64,000 nucleotides of DNA, taken from Bacteroidota bacterium. Lineage in GTDB: Bacteria; Bacteroidota; Bacteroidia; Cytophagales; Cytophagaceae. The notes below the pieces were generated by a model that worked only from the letters and a program-made list of their open reading frames with translations, was not told where the DNA came from and did no database searches. The stretch covers positions 1 to 64,000 of the forward strand of contig JAEWAY010000013.1 in the NCBI GenBank assembly GCA_023391415.1, read 5' to 3'. Each line of letters begins with the position of its first letter. Positions within the stretch are counted from its first letter, which is position 1. Positions 27,036 through 35,700 of the stretch are shown here, one piece after another. The translations under genes were made by a program, and so were the position numbers.

Positions 27036-28808
27036 TTGAAAGAGAATACTTCACAGAAAAGCGGAAATGTATTTGACTACCTGATTCTGAAGCGTCTTTT
27101 CGCCTTTATCAGGCCTTACAGAAAGCAATTTTATCTGGTCGTCGCGCTTACCATTCTGTCCGCTCTCCTGGGGCCGGTCAAACCCTGGCTGATCAAGGAA
27201 GCGGTTGACAAATACATAGCGGCGGGCGACGTGAGCCATCTGCTTATTATTACGATAGTCTTGCTGGCTACGCTGCTGCTGCACGCGCTCGTGCAATATT
27301 TTCATACCTTTTTGTCCGGCATGCTTGGGCAAAATGTTATCCGGGACATCCGGGTCACTCTGTATCGCCATCTGTTGAGGTTCAGGCTCGGCTTTTTTGA
27401 CAAGACTCCTGTAGGGCGTCTGGTTACCCGCAATGTTTCCGATGTCGGGCAGCTCAGCGAAGTATTCAGCGAAGGAGTGGCCAATATCGTTTCCGATTGT
27501 TTGCAGATTGTAGTTATTATCGCCATCATGTTTTATACGGACTGGAAACTGACGCTGATTAGTCTTTCCATCCTTCCCCTCATGCTGATCAGTACCTATG
27601 TGTTTAAGGAAAAGGTAAAATACGCCTTTAATCTGGTTCGTAACGCTGTGGCCAATCTCAACACCTTTGTACAGGAGCATATATCCGGCATGAGCGTCGT
27701 GCAGATATTTACGGCGGAGGAAAAAGAGTTTAAGAAATTCAAGCATATCAATGAAGAGCATAAGAAAGCCAACCTGTTGTCCGTCCTGTATTATTCAGTC
27801 TATTTTCCCGTAGCCGAATTGCTCGCCGCGCTGGGAACCGCGCTTCTCGTCTGGTTTGGCGCCAGAGGCATTATTGGTGAAGTGTTTACGATAGGAGATT
27901 TTATTCTTTTCAATATGTTGCTTGCCATGCTGTTCCGGCCGATCCGAATGATCGCGGACCGTTTCAATACCTTGCAGATGGGCATTGTAAGCGCGAACAG
28001 GATATTTAACCTCATGGACTCTCATGAGCCGGTTGAAGCATCCGGTACATATATTCCGGAGAGACTGAAAGGGGAAGTATGTTACAAAAGTGTCTGGTTC
28101 GCTTATAATCCGGAAGAGTATATATTGAAAGACGTGACTTTTAGTGTAAAAGAAGGGCAGACCATCGCTTTTGTGGGAGCGACCGGAGCGGGAAAGTCCT
28201 CGATTATCAATTTGCTCAATCGGTTTTATTCCATACAAAAAGGAGAGATTACTATCGATGGAGTCAATCTTATAGATTATGACCTCAACTATTTGCGCGC
28301 CTCTATCGCGATGGTGCTTCAGGACGTTTTTCTTTTTTCGGACACGATACGGAACAATATAACGCTCAACAATCCGGATATTCTGGATTCCCGTATTATA
28401 GAGGCCGCGGAACTGGTGGGAGCCAAAAAGTTTATTGAAAATCTGCCTGGAGGTTTTGATTATAATGTACGGGAACGCGGGGCTACTCTCTCGGTTGGAC
28501 AGCGTCAGTTGATCTCCTTTATCCGGGCCCTGGTATATGATCCGGCCATTATTGTACTCGACGAGGCGACCTCTTCCGTTGATTCGGAAACGGAAGAAAT
28601 GATCAAAAACGCGATTGAACGGCTGATGAAGGGGCGGACCGCCTTTGTGATCGCCCATCGCTTGTCTACTATCCAAAAAGCCAATATAATTGTAGTGCTG
28701 GAAAAAGGCCGGATTGTGGAAACCGGAACACACGAGGAATTGCTGAAGGCCAATGGAGCGTACGCGCGCCTGTATGAAATGCAATTCGCGAGGGAAACGT
28801 TGGAGTAA
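27036..28808 (+). CDS. ABC exporter, fused membrane and ATPase domains (MsbA-like)
   Basis: A half-transporter of 590 residues with six transmembrane helices (about 20-330) and a C-terminal ATPase. Walker A is GATGAGKSS, the signature is LSVGQRQL, Walker B is IIVLDEATSSVDSETE, and the switch His lies in IAHRLSTI. The start is TTG. Homologues flip lipid A precursors or other amphiphiles, but the cargo is not evident here. A small GyrI-like membrane-anchored protein gene follows after 34 bp and may be co-transcribed. Confidence 0.92.
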   Translation: MKENTSQKSGNVFDYLILKRLFAFIRPYRKQFYLVVALTILSALLGPVKPWLIKEAVDKYIAAGDVSHLLIITIVLLATLLLHALVQYFHTFLSGMLGQNVIRDIRVTLYRHLLRFRLGFFDKTPVGRLVTRNVSDVGQLSEVFSEGVANIVSDCLQIVVIIAIMFYTDWKLTLISLSILPLMLISTYVFKEKVKYAFNLVRNAVANLNTFVQEHISGMSVVQIFTAEEKEFKKFKHINEEHKKANLLSVLYYSVYFPVAELLAALGTALLVWFGARGIIGEVFTIGDFILFNMLLAMLFRPIRMIADRFNTLQMGIVSANRIFNLMDSHEPVEASGTYIPERLKGEVCYKSVWFAYNPEEYILKDVTFSVKEGQTIAFVGATGAGKSSIINLLNRFYSIQKGEITIDGVNLIDYDLNYLRASIAMVLQDVFLFSDTIRNNITLNNPDILDSRIIEAAELVGAKKFIENLPGGFDYNVRERGATLSVGQRQLISFIRALVYDPAIIVLDEATSSVDSETEEMIKNAIERLMKGRTAFVIAHRLSTIQKANIIVVLEKGRIVETGTHEELLKANGAYARLYEMQFARETLE

Positions 28809-28842
28809 AAGATGTATATAAATTGAATAAATAGATAGTATA

Positions 28843-29367
28843 GTGAGAAAAATCGGACTTATCGCGGGAGGTTTGCTTCTGATAGTGGGAGTAATTATGT
28901 ATTCATATCTGGGAGGATTTAGTGAACCCGTCATAACCATTGAGGAGACGGCGCCATTTTCGGTATATGGATATTCCTATGAAGGCCAACTTGGCAACCG
29001 GGAATTCGGGAAGCTGTTCCGTGTCGCCGATTCGCTGGTCGACAACGCTGTGTTGAAGGGCGTAGTCGCTGGCGTCTTTTACAACCAGCCTTCCAGGCAG
29101 GAAGATACCGTCAAGACTTTTGTAGGTGTATTGGCGGCCGACACAGTGGCCGCGACAGGGATCGAAAGAAGGGATTATCGCCCGGGGAGAGTGATTCAGG
29201 CGACGATCGAAGCCCATTATCTGGTGATGCCAGTCAATATTTATCCCAAAATAATGGAATTCGCGAAGGAAAATAATATTGAATTGTCCGGGCAGTCTTT
29301 TGAAATATATGAGCGGAAGGACTTTTTGAAAATCAGAATGCCCGTTCAGGAGGCACTTAATAAATAA
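28843..29367 (+). CDS. Membrane-anchored GyrI-like domain protein
   Basis: A 174-residue protein starting at GTG. One N-terminal transmembrane helix (about 4-24) is followed by a GyrI-like (AraC effector-binding) domain of about 140 residues, with FSVYGYSYEGQLGNREFGKLF at its front and VIQATIEAHYLVMPVNIYPKI in the middle. Such domains bind small hydrophobic ligands or hydrolyse them. Position after the ABC exporter suggests a linked job. Its 3' end overlaps that of the convergent next gene by 11 bp. Confidence 0.7.
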   Translation: MRKIGLIAGGLLLIVGVIMYSYLGGFSEPVITIEETAPFSVYGYSYEGQLGNREFGKLFRVADSLVDNAVLKGVVAGVFYNQPSRQEDTVKTFVGVLAADTVAATGIERRDYRPGRVIQATIEAHYLVMPVNIYPKIMEFAKENNIELSGQSFEIYERKDFLKIRMPVQEALNK

Positions 29368-29704
29368 TAAGCCTTTTGATAGGCTGTTCGCCACTGATCC
29401 GGACTTCGAGAATATAAAGTCCGCCGGGCAGAGGCTCGTCCAGCAATTCTTCAAACTCAATGACACCTTGTACAGGCCCCAGATTCTTTTCAAGAAACTT
29501 ATTGCCTTTGACATCGAGAATGATTACGACAACCTCTTTTTTACTTTTATTAGATATCGTCAGGCCGGGGATAGAGTTCAGACGCGGGTTCTTGCCGATT
29601 TCCGTGGCGCAAACAGAGTAGCTATAAAGTACGCATACTACGGCCAGAATACAAAATCCGATCAATTGACCTGACTTTGCCGTATTTGATTTAGTCTTTC
29701 GCAC
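29357..29704 (-). CDS. Small secreted protein resembling a type IX sorting tail
   Basis: A 115-residue protein with a signal anchor near residues 12-33 (IGFCILAVVCVLYSYSVCA). The remainder looks like one beta-sandwich: LTISNKSKKEVVVIILDVKG, then a linker, then LPGGLYILEVRISGEQPIKRLIIY. The PGGLYILEV ... KRLII ending closely resembles the C-terminal tail that directs cargo to the type IX secretion system, but there is no cargo domain in front. It overlaps the preceding convergent gene by 11 bp. Function unknown. Confidence 0.6.
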   Translation of the reverse strand: MRKTKSNTAKSGQLIGFCILAVVCVLYSYSVCATEIGKNPRLNSIPGLTISNKSKKEVVVIILDVKGNKFLEKNLGPVQGVIEFEELLDEPLPGGLYILEVRISGEQPIKRLIIY

Positions 29705-29806
29705 GATACAAAATGAACGAAAAAAGTTCCCGATTATTCCATAAAAGTATAATAATTATTAAGCCATTCCCCATCAACTATAAGCTATGTTCCGGCTTAT
29801 CTATGC

Positions 29807-31051
29807 TCAATCCCTTACCAAGGGCATAGTCATACAATGGGGACCACCCCGCGCCCTTGATAGCTCGCTCGAGGGAATCGTAATGATGGTCTTTCGGATT
29901 TGTTCCGGTAGTTTTTCTCCGGTTTTAAACTGCCCGATCAACTCAGCCGCTTCGATCAGGCTGTAGCCGTGTTGTTGCAATAGTATATTGGTGTGGTAAT
30001 TACGGTCGTAGGCGAAGGCGACTCCGTCCCGCGCCGCGAAAAGATTACAGCTATCCGTCCATTGTTCGCGCTCCGCGAAAGGCGAAACGCCGCCGCCGCT
30101 GGAGATCACTATGGACTGGGAGTCCTCATGATACAGCATATCGTTTATGGAAGCGAAGCGTTGGGTGATCCCATTGGCGGTTCTGGTTTGGACGGGCATG
30201 ACGTTTCGGGAGCTGATCAATGGTGAGAAACCCACGTAATGACGCGCGTCGAAACGGGTGAAAACCGTATCCAGGTGCATGCAATAACGAAGTTTGGGCA
30301 AGGCGACCCTGGAAACACGCTCTACGATGTTTCTGTCCAATAGATATCGGGTCAGATAATCCAGCGCGGCTTCTGTCGTGCGCTCGCTGCTTGCGACCAG
30401 CAGATGGCCCGGTGATAGCAGCATGACATCGCCACCCTCAATCGACATGCCTTTTTCATCCGGAAGCTCTATGAGCGCGTTGTGGTCCCCGGCGTCAAAA
30501 TAACGATACATATACCGGCAAAGAATGCTCTCCCGTCCGCGAGCCTTTTTGGCGGCTTTTCCAATCAGAATATGCTGGTTTATGACTACGCCTGTATCTC
30601 TCGTAAAAATAAAGTTGGGCAGGGGGTTGAAGTATTTTTTTGAAAATGCCGGATCCGTGCCGCTGATCAGGATAGACGCGAGCAACGAAGCGTTCATGTG
30701 AAACAGTTCCTTGCGGATTTCCGGAGACAGGCTCTCAAAGAGAGCGACTTCATGTATCAGTTTTTCCTTGACGTTTTCATCGCGAAGAATGGAGCTAAGG
30801 ATTTCACCGGCTTCCTTCACATTGTCGCGGCCTATAAAATAGGAGAGGGCTTCTGTAAACAGATCATGCTCCTCCATCATTTTGGGCAGATGTACGATGT
30901 CCTCATACAGCAATTCGACCGCGCTGTCCGGAGTTACCCGTTCAATTCCATAATCGGGCTTATGTACCAAAACTTTGCGTAATATCGCTGTTTCAGAGGA
31001 AACCCGCGCCGTTTCCCGTTCAATGGTTATATTTTTTACTGGCTCATTCAT
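29807..31051 (-). CDS. arcA: Arginine deiminase
   Basis: Hydrolyses L-arginine to citrulline and ammonia. The 414 residues match the usual length. Guanidino-modifying landmarks are NPLPNFIFTRDTGVV, GMSIEGGDVMLLS, CMHLDTVFTRFD and the nucleophile Cys406 in ARGGPHCMTMPL. Neither an ornithine carbamoyltransferase nor a carbamate kinase is nearby, so the fermentative arginine pathway is not complete in this window. The next gene upstream on the same strand encodes a second member of the superfamily, 69 bp away, so they are likely one operon. Confidence 0.93.
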   Translation of the reverse strand: MNEPVKNITIERETARVSSETAILRKVLVHKPDYGIERVTPDSAVELLYEDIVHLPKMMEEHDLFTEALSYFIGRDNVKEAGEILSSILRDENVKEKLIHEVALFESLSPEIRKELFHMNASLLASILISGTDPAFSKKYFNPLPNFIFTRDTGVVINQHILIGKAAKKARGRESILCRYMYRYFDAGDHNALIELPDEKGMSIEGGDVMLLSPGHLLVASSERTTEAALDYLTRYLLDRNIVERVSRVALPKLRYCMHLDTVFTRFDARHYVGFSPLISSRNVMPVQTRTANGITQRFASINDMLYHEDSQSIVISSGGGVSPFAEREQWTDSCNLFAARDGVAFAYDRNYHTNILLQQHGYSLIEAAELIGQFKTGEKLPEQIRKTIITIPSSELSRARGGPHCMTMPLVRD

Positions 31052-31120
31052 GATCCCCTCCTTAAAATTTCTATTTTATTCGATTCATGATCGAAAACGA
31101 TATCGTCTGGTTGGCGAAGG

Positions 31121-32035
31121 CTAATACCACATCATCTTCATGCAAAATACGCTTCCGCCCGACTTGATATACTCCGAAGTATCCGTAGCGTATACCCGGA
31201 AACCTTTTTTCTCGAGTATGTCGCTCGTAACCGGGTTGCCTTTATGAATAATCGCCGCCTTGCCGTTTTTATTGTTTATACAGTGGGCGTTGAGCGCGAA
31301 TCCTTTTTCCGCCTCTTCCAGGGGAATTCTAATGACCTCACGAAAAAGTTTTTTTAATCCAAGAAGATCCTCCGGCTTGAACGCCTCCGGATACAAAAGT
31401 ACCGTTTCATCGTCAAGAGGAATAAAGCAGGTATCCAAATGATAAAACTTTTCGTTGACGAGTTCCAGGGCGATGACCGGCGTATCTAGTATCACTCCGA
31501 GCTCTTCCAGCGCGGTCAGGTCCGATCGGTGGCCAAAACCGCCAAAAATCAGTCTGCGGCCAGGAAGAGGAATGGCGTCGCCCATGCCTTCAAACAGTTT
31601 ACTATTCTTCAGATCCAGGGTATGGTAGTTATGGTCTTCGTAGAACGCCCGAAAAACCGGCACTTCCTTTTGTCTCGAAGGATAGCGCATTTTGCTGAGT
31701 ACAACCTGTTTTTTTCCTTCCTGGCTGATCCACGGAAAGGATTGGTTGGCCGCGAAGACCATGTCTTCGCGATTTTCAGCGCCTTTGATGACGACTACTT
31801 CGTCCAGCAGCTTGTCTTCTACCAGCGATTCATAGACGTTTTTCAGTGAAGCCCACTGGGCTTCCGCCTTTTTCTTGTCGGATCGCCCCAGATGTCCCAG
31901 CATGTGTACGTTTTTGACGTCCACGATATCGAAATAATCCGGTGAGACCATGATAACCCTGGTGGGCTCGGGCCTATGCTCGACAGCGTCCAGTGTCAGG
32001 GGGAAATTATGGGTTTGGTATACGTTGTTGTTCAC
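31121..32035 (-). CDS. Guanidino-group-modifying enzyme, DDAH/amidinotransferase-like
   Basis: This 304-residue protein belongs to the pentein superfamily with arginine deiminase and dimethylarginine dimethylaminohydrolase. Visible catalytic landmarks are EDMVFAANQSFPW (the DMVF Asp), KLFEGMGDAIPL, FYHLDTCFIPL (catalytic His) and the C-terminal nucleophile Cys298 in GGSVFCMKM. The substrate could be methylated arginine, arginine or citrulline-like compounds. Co-transcription with arcA points to arginine catabolism. The exact reaction is not decided by sequence. Confidence 0.85.
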   Translation of the reverse strand: MNNNVYQTHNFPLTLDAVEHRPEPTRVIMVSPDYFDIVDVKNVHMLGHLGRSDKKKAEAQWASLKNVYESLVEDKLLDEVVVIKGAENREDMVFAANQSFPWISQEGKKQVVLSKMRYPSRQKEVPVFRAFYEDHNYHTLDLKNSKLFEGMGDAIPLPGRRLIFGGFGHRSDLTALEELGVILDTPVIALELVNEKFYHLDTCFIPLDDETVLLYPEAFKPEDLLGLKKLFREVIRIPLEEAEKGFALNAHCINNKNGKAAIIHKGNPVTSDILEKKGFRVYATDTSEYIKSGGSVFCMKMMWY

Positions 32036-32139
32036 GCGCTTTTAGACTTTAGTAGATGAACGGAAAATGAGGAAGCCAGGTTTCCTTTAAACATTTACGC
32101 GCTTAACGGGTAATTTTTATTGACTTTTATATCCGCTTT

Positions 32140-32445
32140 ATGAAAAAGATAATTTTTGCCACTTTCGCTTTATACACGTTAAATTCCTGTGGCTGGGACA
32201 ATCGGGATACGGAACCGGGCAAAACCCGGAATGATAGTGTCGCGGATGTTCAATATATATTGAATCATCCGGAAAAATTTGATGGAGAGTGCTTCGATAG
32301 TACACAAATTAATCCTCAGGGACGTTGTACCGAGGAACTCGATCCGGTATGCGGTTGCAATGGAAAGACTTATAGCAATGAGTGTCAGGCGAAGATCGCT
32401 GGCGTACTGCAATATCGTCAGGGTAAATGTTCGGATAATCACTAG
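32140..32445 (+). CDS. Lipoprotein with Kazal-type protease inhibitor domain
   Basis: A 101-residue protein with a lipoprotein signal (TLYALNSC-like; the Cys lies near residue 17). One Kazal domain occupies about residues 50-97, with six cysteines in CFD, GRCTEELDPVCGCNGKTYSNEC and GKC. The domain type inhibits serine proteases in eukaryotes and in some bacteria. It is probably anchored to the envelope and exposed outside. It stands alone, divergent from the arginine genes. Confidence 0.85.
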   Translation: MKKIIFATFALYTLNSCGWDNRDTEPGKTRNDSVADVQYILNHPEKFDGECFDSTQINPQGRCTEELDPVCGCNGKTYSNECQAKIAGVLQYRQGKCSDNH

Positions 32446-32873
32446 AAATGGCCTGTTTATATAGTAGATAAAAAAGTCAGCCATTGAAAGATCCGATTTT
32501 TCCTCGGCCGTTTAACAGATCGCTTTTCGGCCTCGCGACGCGATCTCATTTTATATCACACTTCCATTTTTTTACAAATAGTATGAAGATCAAGTCATTA
32601 TTGTGCTTGACAACTTCATAAGGTTTCCCAATTCTTGACAATAATGGAGCGCTCCTTTATTTCATTGGAGAGCGAATAAGACATAATGTACTTCTAAACT
32701 GATTTTATGAATACTCTAAAAGAAACAGAAATTAATCACTGATTATTATGTTGATACATGCTAAGAGGTATTGTTGACGCGCTATATAAATACCACAAAT
32801 GAGGTATTGTTTTGGAGGGCTTGGGCGGCTAGTTTCGTCTAAAAACATTAACTCTTTGACTTAATTTAGAATC
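32446..32873. other. Intergenic region, 428 bp
   Basis: AT-rich with no gene seen. A short inverted repeat CGCTCC/GGAGaGCG lies near 32650-32674. TAATTTAG just before the next gene is one base from the -7 consensus but lacks a clear upstream partner. Confidence 0.45.
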
Positions 32874-34505
32874 ATGAAAAAGTTTATTTTATTGTATGGA
32901 ATATGTGTGTTTTTTTCGTTTAGCTCTGTCTCTCAAGTGACTTTTGAGATGATTAAAGACATTAATCAGAATAATGGAGCCGGTAGTTTCCCTAACACAT
33001 TCGCGGAATGTAATGGGAAGTTGTTTTTTGTAGCCAATGATGGAGCTCATGGCTATGAACTCTGGATGACAGATGGTACTGAAGCCGGTACCCGATTGGT
33101 CAAAGATATAAAACCAGGCTCAGATATTTTTGGAAGCTGGATCAGTACTCCTGTCGAATACAATGAGCTTTTGTATTTCTATGCCAGAGGCGCTGAAAAC
33201 GGAGATGGGCTTTGGGTTTCTGATGGAACAGAAGCCGGTACTCAGCTTGTAAAAGAAACTCCCACCATCACGAAATTTATAAAATATAATGGGAAATTGC
33301 TTTTCGCTACTGGTGAGCTTTGGATAACGGATGGTACTGAAGCTGGTACGCGAATAGTTAAGCAAATTAGTACAAATCCGCTGGGGCCAAGCAATCCCAG
33401 AGTTTTGTCGGAACTTAATGGCAAGCTCTATTTTTTCGCTTTTAACGGAACTAATGGTAACGAGCTTTGGATGACGGATGGTACTGAAGCCGGAACCCAA
33501 TTGGTGGGGGGACCCTATATGGAAGGATCTTCTATAATAGGTATCGACCCGGCGATCGATTATATCACACATGGCGATAAAATATATTTTACCGCGGGTG
33601 ATCCCCTGTTTGGCGCGGAACCTTGGGTAACAGATGGTACGGGCGCGGGAACACATAGGTTAAAAGACATAAATACCTTGGTAGGATTTGGCAGTAGTCC
33701 TCATAGTTATACAGTATATCAGGATAAGGTATACTTTGTCGCGAATGACGCCTTGCACGGAGAGGAGCTTTGGGTGACCGATGGAACAGAGGCGGGAACC
33801 AGATTGGTTAAAGATATTAATGTCATATTAAATCCCTACGCGAAAGATCAGCTTTATACAAAAAACAGCTCTCCCAAAGGGCTAACCGTCTTTAACGGCA
33901 AGTTATACTTTAGCGCGGATGACGATATTCATGATAGAGAACTTTGGGTAACTGATGGAACAGAGGCGGGAACCCAATTGGTTAAGGATATAAATTCAAG
34001 TTATTTTAGCAATCCTGAATATTTTAAAGAATACAAAGGAAAACTTTATTTTGTCGCCCAATCAGCGCTTGCCCGGGAGAAACTGTATGTGACTGATGGT
34101 ACCGCGGAAGGAACGAAGGTAGTAGAACCTGATAACGCTATTGGCAACCGACCATTCTACGAAACCAAGGAATTTTATATCTATAATGACGAGCTGTACT
34201 TTAGAGCGAATTACACAAATCATACTAACGATTATGAATTATGGAAACTAGGCGCTTCGGTACTCTCCGTTCCTAAAAAAGAAAAAACAACTTTTCAGGT
34301 CTATCCCAATCCGACAAAAGATTTGCTGACCATAACGACTGAAGGCAATGTCCGGTTTACTATTTTTGACGCGATAGGAAGAGAAATAAAAACTTTTGAA
34401 GTTGCTGATAATAAAGAAATCTCTATCGCTGAATTTAAGTCTGGAGTTTATTTGCTGAAAGAAGCGCATGCTCAGGGAGGCTATTTGTGGATTGTTAAAG
34501 AGTAG
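32874..34505 (+). CDS. Secreted ELWxxDGT-repeat protein with type IX sorting tail
   Basis: A 543-residue secreted protein: signal peptide (MKKFILLYGICVFFSFSSVSQ), then about seven to eight repeats of 45-60 residues with the core ELWVTDGTEAGTRLVKDI. Each repeat has a preceding GKLYFxA strand, a layout like beta-propeller blades. The C-terminus (about 465-543) is a type A sorting tail with VYPNPTKDLLTI and SGVYLLKEA, used for export through the type IX system and cell-surface attachment. The role is unknown; homologues are surface proteins of Bacteroidota. It is monogenic, followed by a strong hairpin. Confidence 0.9.
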   Translation: MKKFILLYGICVFFSFSSVSQVTFEMIKDINQNNGAGSFPNTFAECNGKLFFVANDGAHGYELWMTDGTEAGTRLVKDIKPGSDIFGSWISTPVEYNELLYFYARGAENGDGLWVSDGTEAGTQLVKETPTITKFIKYNGKLLFATGELWITDGTEAGTRIVKQISTNPLGPSNPRVLSELNGKLYFFAFNGTNGNELWMTDGTEAGTQLVGGPYMEGSSIIGIDPAIDYITHGDKIYFTAGDPLFGAEPWVTDGTGAGTHRLKDINTLVGFGSSPHSYTVYQDKVYFVANDALHGEELWVTDGTEAGTRLVKDINVILNPYAKDQLYTKNSSPKGLTVFNGKLYFSADDDIHDRELWVTDGTEAGTQLVKDINSSYFSNPEYFKEYKGKLYFVAQSALAREKLYVTDGTAEGTKVVEPDNAIGNRPFYETKEFYIYNDELYFRANYTNHTNDYELWKLGASVLSVPKKEKTTFQVYPNPTKDLLTITTEGNVRFTIFDAIGREIKTFEVADNKEISIAEFKSGVYLLKEAHAQGGYLWIVKE

Positions 34506-34518
34506 TTTTTAAAAAGAT

Positions 34519-34564
34519 CATGGCGGAACTTTTTTCTTAATATTCAAGGAAAAGTTCCGCCATG
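34519..34564. terminator. Long hairpin after the ELWxxDGT gene
   Basis: A perfect 15-bp inverted repeat CATGGCGGAACTTTT/AAAAGTTCCGCCATG with a 16-nt loop lies 13 bp after the stop. No T tract follows on the plus strand; on the minus strand GATCTTTTT follows. Its job may be RNA 3'-end protection. Confidence 0.6.
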
Positions 34565-34773
34565 GCCTAACTGGAGTTGATTGTTTTAAATATAGCCGCC
34601 CGCGGAGCTAGCTTTTTCGCTAAGTCATCATCCTGTCCTTATGGAAATAGTTTTATTGAGGAGAAAATAAAATGGAGATTCTCCCAATCAGTTTCTGAAA
34701 ATCACCCCTCCTATCGTTAAACCGTTTCCAGATTTTTTTCTACCTTTCATTTTTATTCATTAAAACGAATACC

Positions 34774-35700
34774 TTGGAATCCGCGATACGACTTAAGGGA
34801 GTTTCAAAATCTTTTGGCGACCTGCGCGCCGTCAGAGGCATCGATCTGGAAATTCGCCAGGGGGAATACGTGGCGTTGCTCGGACCCAATGGGGCAGGCA
34901 AGACTACATTGATTGAAATGATTGAGGGAATCCAGAAGCCTGATGGGGGGGAAATACGTTTGCTTGGCAAAACCTGGCACCGGGACGCTTCCGCCTTACA
35001 TGCTCTTATTGGACTTTCCTTGCAGGAAACCAAATTTATCGACAAGCTCAAAGTAGGAGAAACGGCCCGTTTGTTCGCTTCCTTTTATAAACTTCCTGTC
35101 AAAAGAGTCGACGAAGTCCTGACTCTCGTCAACCTCAGTGAAAAGAAAAACGCCTTTGTCGGCCATCTTTCCGGAGGTCAGCGTCAACGACTGGCCCTGG
35201 GTATAGCGCTGCTCAATGATCCGCGAATTATCTTGCTTGACGAGCCTACCACCGGACTGGATCCTACTTCCCGCCGGGAAATATGGAATATCCTTTTGGA
35301 ATTGAAGAAAAAGGGGACTACCATGATTCTGACGACCCACTATATGGAAGAGGCGCAGGTGCTATGTGAGCGTATACTGATTATGGATGGTGGGCGATTC
35401 ATCGCTGAAGGGTCTCTTAGCGGATTGATAAGTCGCTATGGAGAAGGGGATGTGATCGAGTTTGAATTGGGGGGAAAAGGTGGCGTTCCGGATCTGAGTG
35501 GGCTGCCTGGATTCAACAAGCAGGTATGGAAAGAGAAGGAAGGGAAGGGAATAATCTGGGTGGAAAATCTGGCTTTGGCCGTACCCGCCTTTATGAAGGT
35601 GATCACGGATCAGGAGCTCGAACTTCTGGAATTGGAATGTCGCAAGATGACGTTGGATGACTTGTTTATAGCGCTTACAGGGAGGAACTTGAATGAATAA
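34774..35700 (+). CDS. ABC transporter ATP-binding protein
   Basis: A 308-residue ATPase of an ABC-2-type exporter. Walker A is GPNGAGKTT, the Q loop follows in LSLQETKFIDKL, the signature is LSGGQRQR, and Walker B is IILLDEPTTGLDP. The switch His lies in MILTTHYMEE. The long C-terminal part is typical of the drug/bacteriocin exporter branch. The start is TTG. A weak -7 element (TACCTTTC, 34741) lies 26 bp upstream. It overlaps the permease gene by 8 bp. Confidence 0.92.
   Translation: MESAIRLKGVSKSFGDLRAVRGIDLEIRQGEYVALLGPNGAGKTTLIEMIEGIQKPDGGEIRLLGKTWHRDASALHALIGLSLQETKFIDKLKVGETARLFASFYKLPVKRVDEVLTLVNLSEKKNAFVGHLSGGQRQRLALGIALLNDPRIILLDEPTTGLDPTSRREIWNILLELKKKGTTMILTTHYMEEAQVLCERILIMDGGRFIAEGSLSGLISRYGEGDVIEFELGGKGGVPDLSGLPGFNKQVWKEKEGKGIIWVENLALAVPAFMKVITDQELELLELECRKMTLDDLFIALTGRNLNE

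Noticed and set aside
27795..28940. A 381-codon minus-strand open frame
   Set aside because: It lies opposite the ABC exporter and has no family features.
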